NCBI GenBank assembly: GCA_030248215.1
Contig: JASANG010003744.1
Coordinates: 1 to 64,000, forward strand
Length of the DNA: 64,000 nt
From: Enoplolaimus lenunculus
Taxonomy: Eukaryota; Nematoda; Enoplea; Enoplida; Thoracostomopsidae
Direction: 5' to 3'
Positions 45,375 to 60,300 of the stretch are shown here, one piece after another (position 1 is the first letter of the stretch; every line of letters starts with the position of its first letter). The notes beneath the pieces are model-generated. The model saw only the letters and a program-made list of their open reading frames with translations. It had not been told where the DNA came from and searched no databases. A program made the translations under genes and the position numbers.

Positions 45375-48300
45375 GTGAGTATGTGGCACTGTGCTGAGCA
45401 ACTATATTTGGAATGTCAGTGATCAACCGGGTACCTATTAATTCTACCGGATACCGGAATCGGAGCCGTAATGTAAATTTTCACCGAAACAAGGTGTAAA
45501 CCCGATATAGCATCTAAATTTGCGCACCTTTGGTAGTATTGGCGTCGGACAACAGTAGGCATTGAATGACTTAATATATATACGTATGTTTGCTTGCATT
45601 TTTGGTTTCACTTTATTATCAAAAGCTTAGGCGTCTTGACTTTCCCGGGAATGCAGTCGCAGCAAAATATCTAGCATTTTCACAAGAACAAAAACAATTT
45701 TATGATATTCCGGACTAGAACCACCCATATCCGGTAGGTTAGGTTTATTCCGGAACCGGATACAAATGTTGTTTTTGCCGGATATTAAACCAGTACTGGA
45801 TATCCGGTCGATTCCTTTAGTCTGTGTCCAGTGTTCAAGAAAATTTTGTACATACGTACTACGTTGTTAAGATCACTTAGCGACTTTAAATTAGGACTCT
45901 TTGTTCGTGAGCTAAACATAACACTACCTACACCACATGGTCGCTGCAACTATTTTCTAAACACGACTTTTAACTGAAATTTTTGCCATTGCCGGCCGGT
46001 TTGCATTTCATACGTACATATAAATCATTTCACTTATTTATAATATAGTGTATATGTAGCTGGCAGGGTGGCACCGAATCCACGATTTGACCGAATTCGA
46101 ATCCGAGTCTTGCGTGTTGCAAATTTCAGTTACATCAAAAATTTGTTACAGAATATCAACGCAATGCCAGCCGCATAACTTTTAAACGTTAATATATTTC
46201 GTGCCCGATCCGGATCCGAATCTGAACCTTTGTTGCCACTCTGGTAGCTGATATCGAGTATTTGTGATTGCTGTGGAATGGAGGAAGAATCTGTAATGAG
46301 ATGTTCGGTCTATAGCGAGGTTCGGTATAGGGTCTACAGATCATATAGTCTGAATAAAATTGATAATAATATAAAGAAACTGAATAGGTTTATCACAGAG
46401 TCAGTAAGATTCTAACTTAGACTCTAAGTAAGTTACCATAGTTTCAGAGACTGTGTAACTGACCAATTGTGTCTAAACACCTCGAGGTCTCTATCATGGA
46501 TATCTATCTATCTATCTGGTATGTGTGGTCTTACCACCTTTTGTGTTCTTTAGGTCGAAAACGTAACAAACATCAAGAAAACCTTCAACCGTTACTTGCA
46601 CTTTTCGGGTATCAAAGATCGCAACGTTGCGAACACTCGGGATTACTATTACGCGTTGTCGGAAACTGTTCGTGACCATTTAGTTTCTCGTTGGATCAGG
46701 ACTCAACAGTATTACTACGAGAAAGACCCAAAGGTAGCTCTGGCTTTTAGTAGGCATGAAATTTTGCCAGGGGGCAAAAATTCAGTTGAGTTCTGGTTCG
46801 GAATCGGGGTGCTTGGAAATTTGCCAGACGATTTAGACTGTATGTAAATCGGGTTTTTCAACAGACATGCATCGGACATGTTAAAATTTTGTTATTGGCG
46901 CAAAATCTATCTAACAACGCAGATAACAAGTTAAGAATCTGGGCCGTGTTGGGAACTGTATATAGTAAATAATGTGAGTAATGACACATATATGTGTGTT
47001 GAGGAGGCTCGAATTCTACCGGAGTACCCAAAAAAATTTACCGGGAGGGCGCGAAAATTTGCGGTCTCCCCTTGTGGAGAAGCCAGTGGTACGTGTGCAT
47101 ATAAGAATAATGCAAAATTCGATGAGAAATATTTGTTCCTAGGTTTGGTTTTACCAAATGCAATCTTTCCTCTGTATTAACGTTTCACAAATCTGGCCAC
47201 ACATTTAAAAATAAGTCGTAATCTGGTGCCGCCCACACTTTTTTCACTGTATGGGGCCATCGAATAACCTTTGGGTTGATGCGTTTAGAAGAGTTGAATA
47301 AGAATTTGGAAAACTTGTGTTGGAAAACTTGTGTTTGTGTTTGTATTCACTTTTACGTTATAGTATATCGGTCACAAAACAATGGATCGACTCAAAGTTT
47401 TGTTTTTGCCGCAAATGTTTATAGGTCACGCGAAGCGTTTTATGTTTTGTACTTGGGGGTCGAAAGGTGAATGTCCGTCTGTCCGTCCGAAAAGAATCTC
47501 AGTAACGGCTGAACCGATTTTGATAATATTTTTTTGTTTGAAAGCCAATTATCCTGGGGTGTTAACCTCTCATTGGGGTTTTAAAATTTAAAGCCGTCCA
47601 TTAGCTACAGGCTAATTTGCTTAATGAATTAAGCCTAAATTAGGACTTTACACAATATTTCGCTAATTGAGCGAAGCGAAACTCCGAGCGAAGCTCGGAG
47701 TTTCGCGAAGCGTTTTATGTTTTGTACTTGGGGGTCGAAAGGTGGATATCCGTCCGTCTGTCCGTCCGTCCGTCTGTCCGTCCGAAAAGAATCTCAAGAG
47801 CAGTTGAACCGATTTTGATAAACTTTTTTTTGTTTGAAAGCCCATTATCCTGGGGTGTTAACCTCGCATTGGGGTTTGAAAAGTTTAAGCCGTTTATTAG
47901 CTACAGGCTAATTTGCATAATTAATTAAGCCTAAATTAGGACTTTCCACAATATTTCACTAATTATTACAGTTAGAAGCCATCTAATTTTAGCATTAAAG
48001 GGTTTTGGGTGCGAGGAATCTGCGTAGACTGTTTACAAATCTCCAAAACGGATAATTGAGCAGTTAGCTAAAAGATAATATGCATATTAGCATAGTTTAT
48101 AAGCCTAAATTAGGACTTTTTACAATATTTCACTAATTATTAAGGTTAAAAGCAATATAATTTCAGCACTAAAGGGTTTTTAGGTGCGAAAAATTTGAAT
48201 AAATTGTTTACAAACCTCCATAACCGATAATTGAATAGTAGGCTGATAGCTAATTTGCATATTAGCTTAATTTACCAGGCAAAATTAGGACTTTTTAAAT

Positions 48301-51300
48301 TATTTCTATAATTATTAAGGTTAAAAGCAATATAATTTCAGCGTTAAAGGGTTTTTAGGTGCGAGGAACCTGAATAAATTGTTTACAAACGTCTAAAACC
48401 AATAATTGAGTAGCTAGCTAACAGATAATTTGCATATTAGCATAGTTTACAAGCCTAAATTAGGACTTTTTAAATTATTTCAATAATTATTAAGGTTAAA
48501 AGCAATATAATTTCAGCACTAAAGGGTTTTCGGGTGCGAGAAATCTGAATAAATTGTCTACAAACCTTTAAAGGCGATTATCGAATAGTTAGCTAATAGA
48601 TAATTTGCATATTACCTTAATTGCTTACGTGTGTTCGAGCTTCGCTCAATAAATGTAGTCCCACTACGACTGGTTATTACAGTTAGAAGCAATCTAATTT
48701 TAGCATTACAGGGTTTTTGGGTGCTAGAAATCTGCCTAGACTGTTTACAAACCTCCAAAACTGATACTTGAGCAGTTAGCTAATAGATAATTTGCATATT
48801 AACATAGTTTATAAGCCTAAATTAGGACTTTTTACAATATTTCACTTATTATTAAGGTTGAAAGCAATATAATTTCAGCACTAAATAAAGGGTTTTTAGG
48901 TGCGAGGACTTTGAATAAATTGTTTCCAAACATCGAAAACCGATAATTGAATAGTTAGCTAATAGCTAATTTGCATATTAGCTTAATTGACAAGACAAAA
49001 CTAGGACTTTTTAATTAATTTCAATAATTATTAGGGTTTACTGAAGGTTCTTGGATGCGAGGAATCTGAATAAATTGTTTACAAACCTCCGAAACCGATA
49101 ATCGATTAGTTAGCTAATACCTAATTTGTAATTAGCTTAATTGACGAGACAAAATTAGGACTTTTTTCAATTATTTCAATAATTATTACGGTTTACTGAA
49201 GGTTTTTGGTGCGAGCAATCTGAATAAATTGTTTACAAACGTCTAAAACCGATAATTGAGTAGTTAGCTAATAGATAATTTGCATATAATCATAATTGAT
49301 AAGCCTAAATTAGGCGTTTTTACAATGTTTTACTAATTATTAGGTTTAAAAGCAATCTAATTTCGGCAATAATGGGTTTTCGGTTGCGAAGAATCTGAAT
49401 AAATTGTCTACAAACCTTTAAAAGCGATTATCGAATAGTTAGCTAATAGCTAATTTGCATATTTGCTTAATTGACGAGAAAAATTATGACTTTTTAAATT
49501 ATTTCAACAATTATTAGGGGGCTGAAGGGTTCTTAAGTGCGAGGAATCTTAGGAAATTGCTTAAAACTTAAAAACCTCCAAAATCGATAAGTGAATAGTT
49601 AGCTAATAACTAATTTGCATATTACCTTAACTGCTTACGTGCGTTCGAGGTTCGCTGAATAAATGTAGTCCCACTACGACTGGTTATCTTTAATTTTATG
49701 AAACCGTTTTGGCTTAAATATATTTTTGTCCATTGTTTCTGACCACGCGAAGTTGAGCCTGGGCGTTTTACATACTCCCATTGGCTTTCATTTTGTTTTG
49801 CACTTCCAATAATTTGCGTACTTATACGCATGTTCTTTGCATAACATGCAGTGACAGATCCAGAAATATCTAAAAGAAGTCCCGCGCCGAGATTACAGAA
49901 GAAAACACTCGCGATCGAAGCAGGCGGGAAGCCGAACGCTATTTTAGTGTTAAATATTTGTATAGCATCTCGGTTTTGGTTCCTGTAGGCAGGGTGCAAC
50001 CGGAATTCCGGTTCCGGCATTTTTTCACCTTCCGGTTCCGGTTCCGGTAAATCTTTACCGGATTTAAAAATTCCGGTGTTATAATTTGGCCGTTTTCTTA
50101 ACTTTGCTAATTTTTAAGAATCTCTTTTGAAAGCCACTTGTACTCCAAATATAAGCCAATGATAGTGGATTTCACTTCAGTCGACGACGAAAATCTAAAA
50201 TACAACAAATAAAATAAATACCTATGTTCGACTAAGGTTATTTCACAAATAATAGAGCAAAAAATAAGAATAAAATGAAATTTTTGGTGAAATGCATTTT
50301 TCACTTTCCGGTTCCGGTTCCGGTAAAATTTTCAAATTCCGGTTCCGGTAAATTGTAATTCCGGTTGCACCCTGCCTGCAGGTCACTGGGCCTCGGGTGC
50401 CCCCTTTGCATCCGCAAATGATAATTTGTTTTAAACAAGGATGAAAAACTTTTAATTTTGTTTGTTAGGTTTTTACCCGATGCTGCGTTGTTGTTTCACT
50501 TAGCGACCAAGGTGGTTGTACACTTGAAAATTGTAAACATTGTTTTGGGTATAATGCAATGTCGGTCGAGTATGTAGTGCCGTTTAAGGTGCGTCCCGAT
50601 TTCTCGTTTATTGGAGCTGTTGTTCGCGAGGTCTTCTCAAATTTGACGAATTTGTATCGTGTATTGTTCTGTGTTGCTGTTTTTTATTTTTATATATTTT
50701 TTGTTTGTATTGAATGGTGTGTGACCGTTTTTGTATGTCTGTAAGTGCTTACACGACAGTTTGTGTGTTTGAGGCGCAACGTAAAATTTGCCTCTGTAGC
50801 ACGAAATTTTCAAGGTGTGTGTTGATGCTGGGGGTAGCGGTTCCGTCAGTTACAGATGGTATGACGGTATGTAAGATTGGGGATACGTATAACTGAATGT
50901 GTGCAGTGTTATGCATTTATATGGTCTGTATGTATCTGTGAAGCTAGAACAGGTACTATAACTACAACTGTAATATAAGGTATAAGGTTTGCATTAAACA
51001 GTGCAAACTCGATGTATTAAATTTTTTTCTTGGGCACAGGTGCGGTAAACAAAATTTATGTATTTTAATTGGTGCCATTTGAGGAATATGTGTATGATGT
51101 TCGCAAATATATATCAGGGTTCCAACAGGAACTAAATTTTGTCGGAACTGGAACATGAACAGGAATTGAATTTCTTTGTAGGAACCGTAAGAACAGCAAT
51201 TTGAAGTAATTTTCAAAAACATTCATGTAAAATATATAGCGAGTTTTCAAGGACAAAGTTCCCAATATTTAAATAATTAGGAATACGAATAATTAGCCAC

Positions 51301-54300
51301 ATTGATTTGTTTGTGAAATGGGACACGTTGGGGACCAGATAAGAAGTCTACGTAATGGACGGACAAACATTTGGTGGAAAATAGTGTTAAGAACTGAGTT
51401 CGCTGGGAAGTATAGAGTCAGAGTCAGGTCGAAAGTGTTTGCATCAATCTCACATCTGGATTTTATGCAAATATATAATTGACAAGCTTATATACAAACA
51501 CGAAATATGTCATAAGAAATCTCCCTTTGAAATTTCCATATAAGTATATAACTTCCACCCGTTCCAAAATTTTGTCCGTAACGTTGTTTATATGCCGTAG
51601 CGCACATTTCTAAGCGCTAACCGAGGTAATATATAATATGTGTGTTGGAATGAGAACTTTGAAATTGTATTCTCTCGATCTCAACATCAAAAAACACAAA
51701 AATGTCGTTTTATTGTGAAAATAACAGTGACTGTAGTTTAGCTGTAATCAAGTTTCGCTTAAGTATTGAATCTGTAGTAAGTTAGTACTCTCCTAACACA
51801 CTTTTCTCGTAGGCCCATCAAAATACCCTGCGTTGCAATTTGCCCTAGGACATGCATTTTTATACTGTATCGCATAATAAATGCTCGGATTGTCCCTGTT
51901 ACTCCGAAATCGTGAATCTTTTGTTTAGACTAAGATTGTCCTACCATACTGATTGTTTACTGAAGTTTGCAATTTTATCAATACATCAAATCTTTGACGT
52001 GACAAGTAGCAGGGTTTGTTTGCGCCATTTTGGCGTTTGTGCCCATTGATTTTTATATATGTATATACGTACTTAAATTTTTAACAACGCACATTCCATA
52101 TAGTTAATGTTTTCAGTAGTATCTGCAGATTGAAAGGAAACGTGATCTTATAGGCACGCTTCAATTTTTGTTCTTTTACCATTAAGTAATACAAAAAATG
52201 ATTCTATTTAAACTAATTATCAATAACATCGTTGTCGTCGCTGACTGGAAGAGGCTAGAAAAACTAGAAGTTTAAATTACAGTTACGGCATTTAAAATAA
52301 TTACCCGGAACGGGAATTTTTCAATGGAAATGACGAGCCCTGATCGGGATGCAATTAATTATAATTTAAATTATTGACTAGTGAGAGTGCAAGTCAAGGG
52401 CGCATTAGAGCAAGACATTTTTAAGGATTTTTAGTAGTATGTAGTTTGTGCGTACCATGTTGACCTCTTCTTAAGTACTATATGTGAATTTTGTTATTTT
52501 GTTTTAGCGCGTTTATTACTTGTCCCTCGAGTTCCTCATGGGTCGAACACTCACAAACACAATGATCAATCTTGGTATACAAGCAACGTGCGACGAAGCA
52601 ATGTATCAGGTAAATTGATGTTAGTACAGATCAATTTGGTTTGACATTAATAGACTCGGTTATAGCAGTATAATGTATTCTTTGTTGTCTGTTGTTATAG
52701 TGTGGCATATTTTTGATAACTATTAGTTTTGCTGACTTTGTTTGGTACATATACGGTATGTATATGGTAAAGAAGTACCTCACTGACGTAAATATGTGTT
52801 GTCTCCTAATCAGTTTAAGAAATTTCTGTGCGAGTAAGCACTGATAGTGTCTGTTTGATGCAACTATAGTAACAAGCGCTTCAAAATGCAGCATGGTACA
52901 AATGAAGCGCTGTTGTACTAGTAAACCAGAAATTTTTAATGCGAAGTTTTAATTTTTTTTAATAATTTACCAACTGCACATATTGCAATATGTAAACATG
53001 TGCTCAGAACTGATAAGCTGAAGATAAACTTATTACGACGTGATGTCTAAAAGAAGTGCAGGAAAGGAACATTCGTAACTGCTCACTTTCGCGTAATGAA
53101 GCTTTATTATTTTCAGCTTGGTCTCGATATTGAGGAATTGCAAGAAATCGAAGAAGATGCGGCGCTTGGAAATGGCGGTCTGGGCCGGCTGGCGGCGTGC
53201 TTTTTGGATTCAATGGCAACATTGGGTATGGCTGCGTATGGCTACGGCCTTCGTTATGAGTATGGTTTGTTTGCGCAGCGAATTCGAGATGGATGGCAGG
53301 TATTAAAGGTGTTATTACAATATTTTTGGGTATTTAAGAATCTATCTGAAAATGACAAAAAGTTCACAATAAACCTTCATATGTTTGCGGTGTAGGTTTA
53401 CGCTTGACGTAGAGTTAGTTTTCGGCGTTTCGACTCTCACATATAAGCGTATTGAGCGAAGCGAAACTGCAAGGAAAGCTATGGGTTTCGTGAAGCGTTT
53501 TATATTGTGCTGGGGGGTCCAAAGGTGGATATCCGCCCGCCCGTCCGGAAAGAATCTCAGATTAGCATAATTTGATAAGCCTAAATTAGGACTTCTTGTG
53601 CAAAATATTTCAATAATTATTAGGGTTACAAGCAATCTAATTTCACAATAAAGGGTTTTTGGGTGCGATGAATCTGAATAAATAATTGTCTACAAATCTT
53701 CAAAGCCGATAATTTAATAGTTACCTAATAGCTAATTTCATATTAGCATGATTTTATGAACATAAATTAGGAGTTTTTGCAATATTTCACTAATTATGAA
53801 GGTTACGGAAGGGTTTTGGGTGCGAGGAATCTGAGTAAATAGTTTACAAACCTCCAAAACCGATACTAAATAGTTAGCTATTTTTCATTTGCATATTAGC
53901 TTAATTGCTTAAGTGTGTTCGTTCTTCGCTCAATACATGTAGTCCAACTACGACTGGTTTATTTGAAATTCTGGTCAAAATTGGTATAGTATCTTCAGTC
54001 ATATTGGACTGAAATTTTTTGATTGACAAAATTATGGATCTGCTGTGGTGTCAGTAGTTAGCGTTTTTAAATTTTAAGATATTTCAATTAAATGGTAGAT
54101 TTTATTCTCAAAACTTCTTGGCATGTTTTACTTTTAAAATGGGTTCGCTAGCTTAGTAAGAGTTCTGTTCTTTTCAATATTTGCAAGTATCGTCTGTTAT
54201 ACTATGTCTTTGCGTAATATTTCATTTTATAAAAACTACCGCAAAAGCTTTTATGTTTGTGTGACAGGTTGAAGAGCCAGATGATTGGTTACGATATGGT

Positions 54301-57300
54301 AATCCGTGGGAAAAACCACGTCCTGAATATATGCTTCCTGTTAGCTTTTATGGTCGAGTTGAGTACGACGGTAATCATCGCGCGCACTGGAAGGATACTC
54401 AGGTAAGAAGCGTACTTTTGACCAAGCCTACTGATGATTTGCTTTAAAGAACAATCATGGTCTCATTCAAAACTTCTTATTCTTCACCAAGCCGAAGACA
54501 TGTAATAATTTTAGCGAGTGATGTTGAAAGCAATCACAATATGTTACTAAGTAGGCGCAGGAATACCTATTATAATCGCGCCGAAAACTCTTAAATACTG
54601 GTAGTGTGTTTTGATTACGCGATAAATTGATTATTATTTACGAAATTGCTCTCAATCGTATGAAATTTTAATTTGAAATATACCATTTGCAATTCAAAAA
54701 TTATAAAATATGTAATTCAGACTGTGTTTGCGTTGCCATACGATTCGCCGATACCTGGATATCAAAACAATCACGTCAACACACTTCGATTGTGGTCGGC
54801 CAAAGCATCAGCCAGCTTTAATCTTAGTTTCTGTAAGTTTTTCTGTGGTATATTTTCTGATTGTAATAATATTTTATCAGTATAGTTTAATTCACTCACA
54901 AATTTAATTGATATGATTTCTTACTTTAATCCTATTTGCCCCATGTTCAAAGAATAAAGTACGTAGAGGTTTTGTCACTTATTTGAAGTGATCGATAGTT
55001 TTTATTATAATATGCTCCATGATATACTGATATTTTTAATCGCATAAGCTGTGTCTTTTCTGTTCCGCTTTTGTCTCTATTTCAACTGTCGAACGGGTAT
55101 TTCAATTTTTGTTTCCAGTTAACGATGGTGACTATATTCAAGCGGTGCTCGATAGAAATATTGCTGAAAACATCACTCGAGTTTTGTATCCAAATGATAA
55201 TGTATGAATTTACGTTAAACTACAAGTCCACTGTAGTAAACTGTGTTCATTTTCAGAACATTTCGGAAGAATTTAAGTTGATGAGCCTTGTGGGAGTGCT
55301 CGTTTTCCACACGAGGGGCTTATTTTTGTAATATGAAGACGGATGGTTACATACTCTCGCAGCCAGAAGTTCAGTGAAATATATACGAGTAGTTGCAAAA
55401 TTTTGTTTCAATGTAGTTAGAATGCCGTTTACTTATTTATAAACTGGTAGACAGTCTGGTTAACAACCAATTTGTTTATAGCTTTTATATTCATTATGCA
55501 ACCATTGCTGTAACTTGCTTTACAGATTTTCGAAGGTAAAGAATTGCGTCTGAAACAAGAATATTTCATGGTTGCGGCAACATTATCTGATATTGTCCGC
55601 CGGTATAAGTCGTGTAAATTTGGTTCTAAAACAGCGACTCGGGTTGATTTTTCACACTTCCCTGATAAAGTAAGAATGTGTATGATTTTCATTTTCCGGT
55701 TGCACCCTATAACGCTTGTTCGATAAGTTTATTAAACCTGTAGTTTCGAGTTATGTTTATATTGTTGCTACAGTTACTTCAGGCAACTTAGTTTAACTTG
55801 GTAGTTTTACAGCTGGTGTTGCTATAAACCATGTATGCTTCTTTGCTATGACAATAGCGTTTTTATGTTTTTATTGCGATGAAATCAGCATTTTCATGTT
55901 TGAAATAGAGATGTTCCGGGGCCCTGTGTTCAAACCTCCACAACGGGTCCAGGGCCAACCGGGGACAGAGTTTTGATGCAATCTACTTCACTCGATACGT
56001 CATAAAATAGCTGAAGAAGGATCTTGTGTTTCGGTCATGAAAAACTTAGGTTATAAAACATGTGCTTGTATTCATTTTGTTACGTTAGAGAGCACTATAC
56101 AGCTTTTTTGATGAAACAAAAATACATTGTTACAGAATATTCACAGACTCCCGTTGGTACCAGTCACTGCCTCGGCTACGGTAAAAATTCCGGCATCGAG
56201 CCAAGTTTAAACTTACTTTAAAGTGAGAAGAGAAAGATTTAATAATGTTTATTTTTGTATTCTAGGTTGCAATTCAGTTGAATGATACTCATCCATCAAT
56301 TGCCGTTGCTGAGTTGATGCGGCTTTTTGTGGATATTGAAGGGCTCGATTGGGATACGGTAAGACGTTTTTGGTTTTAACTGGAGTGTGGAAAGGATTTT
56401 GTTTCGGGAGAAGATAACTTCAATTGCTAAGCTTGTAAAAGTGCATCTGTTCTCTTCGTATATTTCAATATTTTAGGCGTGGTCGATTTGTACTCGGACA
56501 TTTGCGTACACCAATCACACTGTACTTCCTGAAGCTTTGGAACGATGGCCTGTTGAGTTGCTGGGCAACGTTTTGCCACGGCATCTTGATATTATCTATA
56601 AAATTAACCATGAGTTTCTGCAGGTGGGTTAAAATTTTTATTTGGTATGGGAGTGTAATAATTTTTGCGTTTGCCTGTTAAAATGTGTTTGATTAAGGGG
56701 TTTAAGAAGCAGAATTATTCCTATTGGTTACTTTGTGTGCTAGGTGCCTGCTGCTGCGGTTGACTAGCATATTCGCGCGTTGGTTTTATAATACGATCTA
56801 GAATTGGTGTAGGCTAGTACATACACTGCATTGCAAAATCCGACGTATAATATTTTTATTGCGTCCAGTTCGTCACCAAACGCTTTCCTGGCGACCACGA
56901 TAAACTTCGGCGAATGTCAATAATTGAAGAAGAAGGTGGCAAACGTGTCAATATGGCACATTTGTCTATTGTGGGATCGCATGCAGTAAACGGTGTTGCT
57001 GCTATCCATTCGGAAATCATTAAGCGTGATTTGTAGGTCGGATTGTTTTTGTTATGTTTGAATTATTTTTATTTAAGAATTTTTAAAAGGTTGATGAATA
57101 TTTGAATGTCGTTGTCTAGAAATATAGATAAAAGCATAAACGAAAGAATTTAGATGCTGCAACCGGTAATATGTTATGGTATTTACAAATCAACTTTAAT
57201 GGTTAAAATTCGCGTTAAAGCATCCTTTTGAAGACATCGCTGCAATAATTGAACCTTTCAAAATTGCGGAAAAAACCTGTACAAAAACTCACTGAAGGTT

Positions 57301-60300
57301 ATACTGAGTATGTGTGGGAGTTTGCAAGTTCATGTGTTGTGTGAAACTATGTTTTCAATTACTTTAAAAAATCTGTAGTTGTCAATTTTCATGAGATGGC
57401 CAACTTCAAGCCAAAATGGGCAGTGTTTTTAGTTTTGAAGCTGTTTTACTCCACTAAAACTGCCCAGCTTGTTTACACAAGTATTTTTGGTAGTATTTTT
57501 TGTTTCAGGTTCAAAGATTTTTACCAAATTTGGCCGGAAAAATTTCAAAACAAAACAAACGGAATTACTCCGCGGCGATGGCTGTTGCTTGCAAATCCGA
57601 GCCTTGCTGACATTATTGTTGATGTAATGTTTCTCTTGTATTTGAAACTGTTTTGTCTTGAATTGTCAGTTTTGTGTATGTTCATATATTTTTATTTTAT
57701 TTCTTTTTATATAGATACGCGAAAACAATGCCAGTTGAATATCCCAACATTTGAAAATATAGCTATTCTCACTGGCAAAGCTGCAGTTTTGGGTTATCGC
57801 GGGCTTTAATATTTTGCAGCTTAAAATTGTTGTCGAAATGTAGGCAAATCCTACAGTATTTGCATCTATTGCGCGTAGTTATTCAGTTGATGTTTTGCTT
57901 TTTACAGAAAATAGGCGACAGCTGGATCACCAATCTTGATCACTTGACAAGATTGAAGGCAGAAGCCAACAATCCTGGTTTGTTGGAAGCCATAAGACGT
58001 GTGAAGCAGGTAAGTAAACATAGATTGTAATAGCAAGTGACGGCACACACATCCTTGTAAGCTTTAGCATTTTGTCCTATTATTGAGTTCTTTAATTATT
58101 AAACGACAGGAAATTTTAAGCGAGGCACTGCCAGTTTTCACATATCCAATGCTATTAGTAAAGATTACTACACCCAATATTGTCTGCTTGGTAGATTGTT
58201 ATTCTCGATGAGCCTTGTTCTGTGAAGTCCATGTATCACTCGCGGATTTATTATTGTTTGTTACTAAAAATTTTGTTTATTGTTTTGAGCGCTTTTTATT
58301 GTAGGAGAACAAGCACCGGGTTGCGGATTGGCTCACTGCCGAGTACAAAGTGAAAATTAATCCAGGAAGTTTGTTCGATATTCAGGTGAGCATAATGTGC
58401 AGGCAAAATGATACTGCGAATGAAAGTGCTTAAGTGGTGTTTTTATTATAAGACGTATAAAAACCGTGCCGGGCTCAGAAGTTTTAAAAAATATACTGAG
58501 GATGTTTTAGAAGCCAAGTTGGATGTTTGTTCGCATATTCAATATTAAGCAACATGATGTGCGAGACTTCAGTCGGTGAGGTCTTCTTCAATTTTATACG
58601 GGTCGAAATCTGTTGCTTAGTTCCAATCGGGCAGCCTAATATGATTTTAGATAGTGTTTCATGATTGCTACGTGTAATGGTTAGCGGCAATCACAGAATA
58701 TTCGTTTCCGTGGCACCACTGAGTGTACACCTGTTCTGCAGAGCGCTATTGTATGACAGACATGTTTGTAATGTGTTGGTTTTATAGGTGAAACGCATCC
58801 ACGAATACAAGCGACAGTTGTTGAACTGCTTGCATATGATCACAATGTACAACCGAATAAAAAAGAATCCTGGTGCTCCGGTTGTGCCGCGTACAATTTT
58901 GGTCGGAGGCAAGGTATTTTGTCTACATTTTGGCGTAGGGAATTGGGCAGTATAAGGTTAAGTGTTAAAACCTGTGATTAATTCTTTGAAATTATTGTTT
59001 TTCTGGTTAGGTGTTGGCGTTGCTACTGAATGAATGCCGTTGAACTAGAGTATGTAAGTGGTATGCAGCTAGTTTATTTTTTGCTTTTAAAAAATGGTAG
59101 TCGCCTGTGTTTGTATTTTGGTATTCTATGCTTCAGGCAGCACCAGGTTACCACATGGCAAAAATGATCATTAAACTCATCACTTCAATTGGTAAAGTTG
59201 TCAACAACGATCCAATTGTAGGTGACAAACTTAAGGTTAGTTCATTGATTAGTAAGTTAATGTTTCTCAGATATATCTTTAAAAGTCATGAATGGCAAAA
59301 ACAGCTGGGACTGGTGTTTTAGTATGTTACATGCAATAGTTCAATTGTAATACAGAATCTCAACAGCGGTAGTCCTTCATGTGTTTGTGACCTATGATGG
59401 TACAGAATTTTGAGCAAAACCATCCATTAAATATTTCATTTTGGTTTTTGCCATAATAGAATTTTCGAAGTGTGCAGGTCCTTGTGTTGCAAAATAAAAC
59501 AGTATTTAAAAACTTGTTAATAATTTCATAGAGAGAATTTCGACACTGAAATTTACTTGGTTACGTCCTTGAAAAGATATCATTGTTGATTTCAGGTCGT
59601 GTTCATGGAGAATTATCGCGTAACACTTGCAGAGAAAGTGATCCCGGCAGCTGATTTGAGTGAACAAATATCAACTGCTGGCACTGAAGCGTCTGGAACA
59701 GGAAATATGAAGTTTATGGTATGTTTGTTTAAATTTACTTTATTTGAGTGTTATACTTCCATTAACAGCATTAAACAGAAACTTAATCCAGCGTCTACTA
59801 GATAACGTACGTAGTTTACTAGAGAGAAAATTTAGAAATTTGGAAAAATTGATTTCAATTGAGACAATTTTTAAGTTGAATGGTGCTTTGACAATTGGTA
59901 CGCTGGACGGTGCAAACGTGGAAATGCGCGAAGAAATGGGTGACGAAAACATTTTTATATTTGGTATGACGGTTGAACAAGTAGAAGCCCTCCAACATAG
60001 CGGGTATGTTGACGTACTTGACGTGTTTTAATAGCCAGATATAGTTTTATAGAGTGCATAATACAAGAGTGTAACTCTTGGGGTTCTGCATGGTACAAAA
60101 TGTACCACCGGGCGTTGCATTTTTGGGGGTCATTGTCACATGCAATAACCCTAAATTAAACTATAAGCGGATCATTTTTGTTGTCCGATACATGATGTGT
60201 TATGGTTCGCACCGGTTGTGCCAGCTTCTAAATAAAGAGGGTAGGCTAAAAACGCAACACGTACGGGTACATTCTTTTCTACACAGAATATACCGAATTG

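Noticed and set aside
47750-47784. Stand-alone GTCC/GTCT microsatellite
   Set aside because: It is an integral part of the Helentron-like head, followed by the usual ACCGATTTTGAT core.
47426-49686. CRISPR-like array because of regular repeat spacing
   Set aside because: Units are about 175 bp, vary in spacing, have no short conserved repeat with unique spacers, and lie in a eukaryotic intron.
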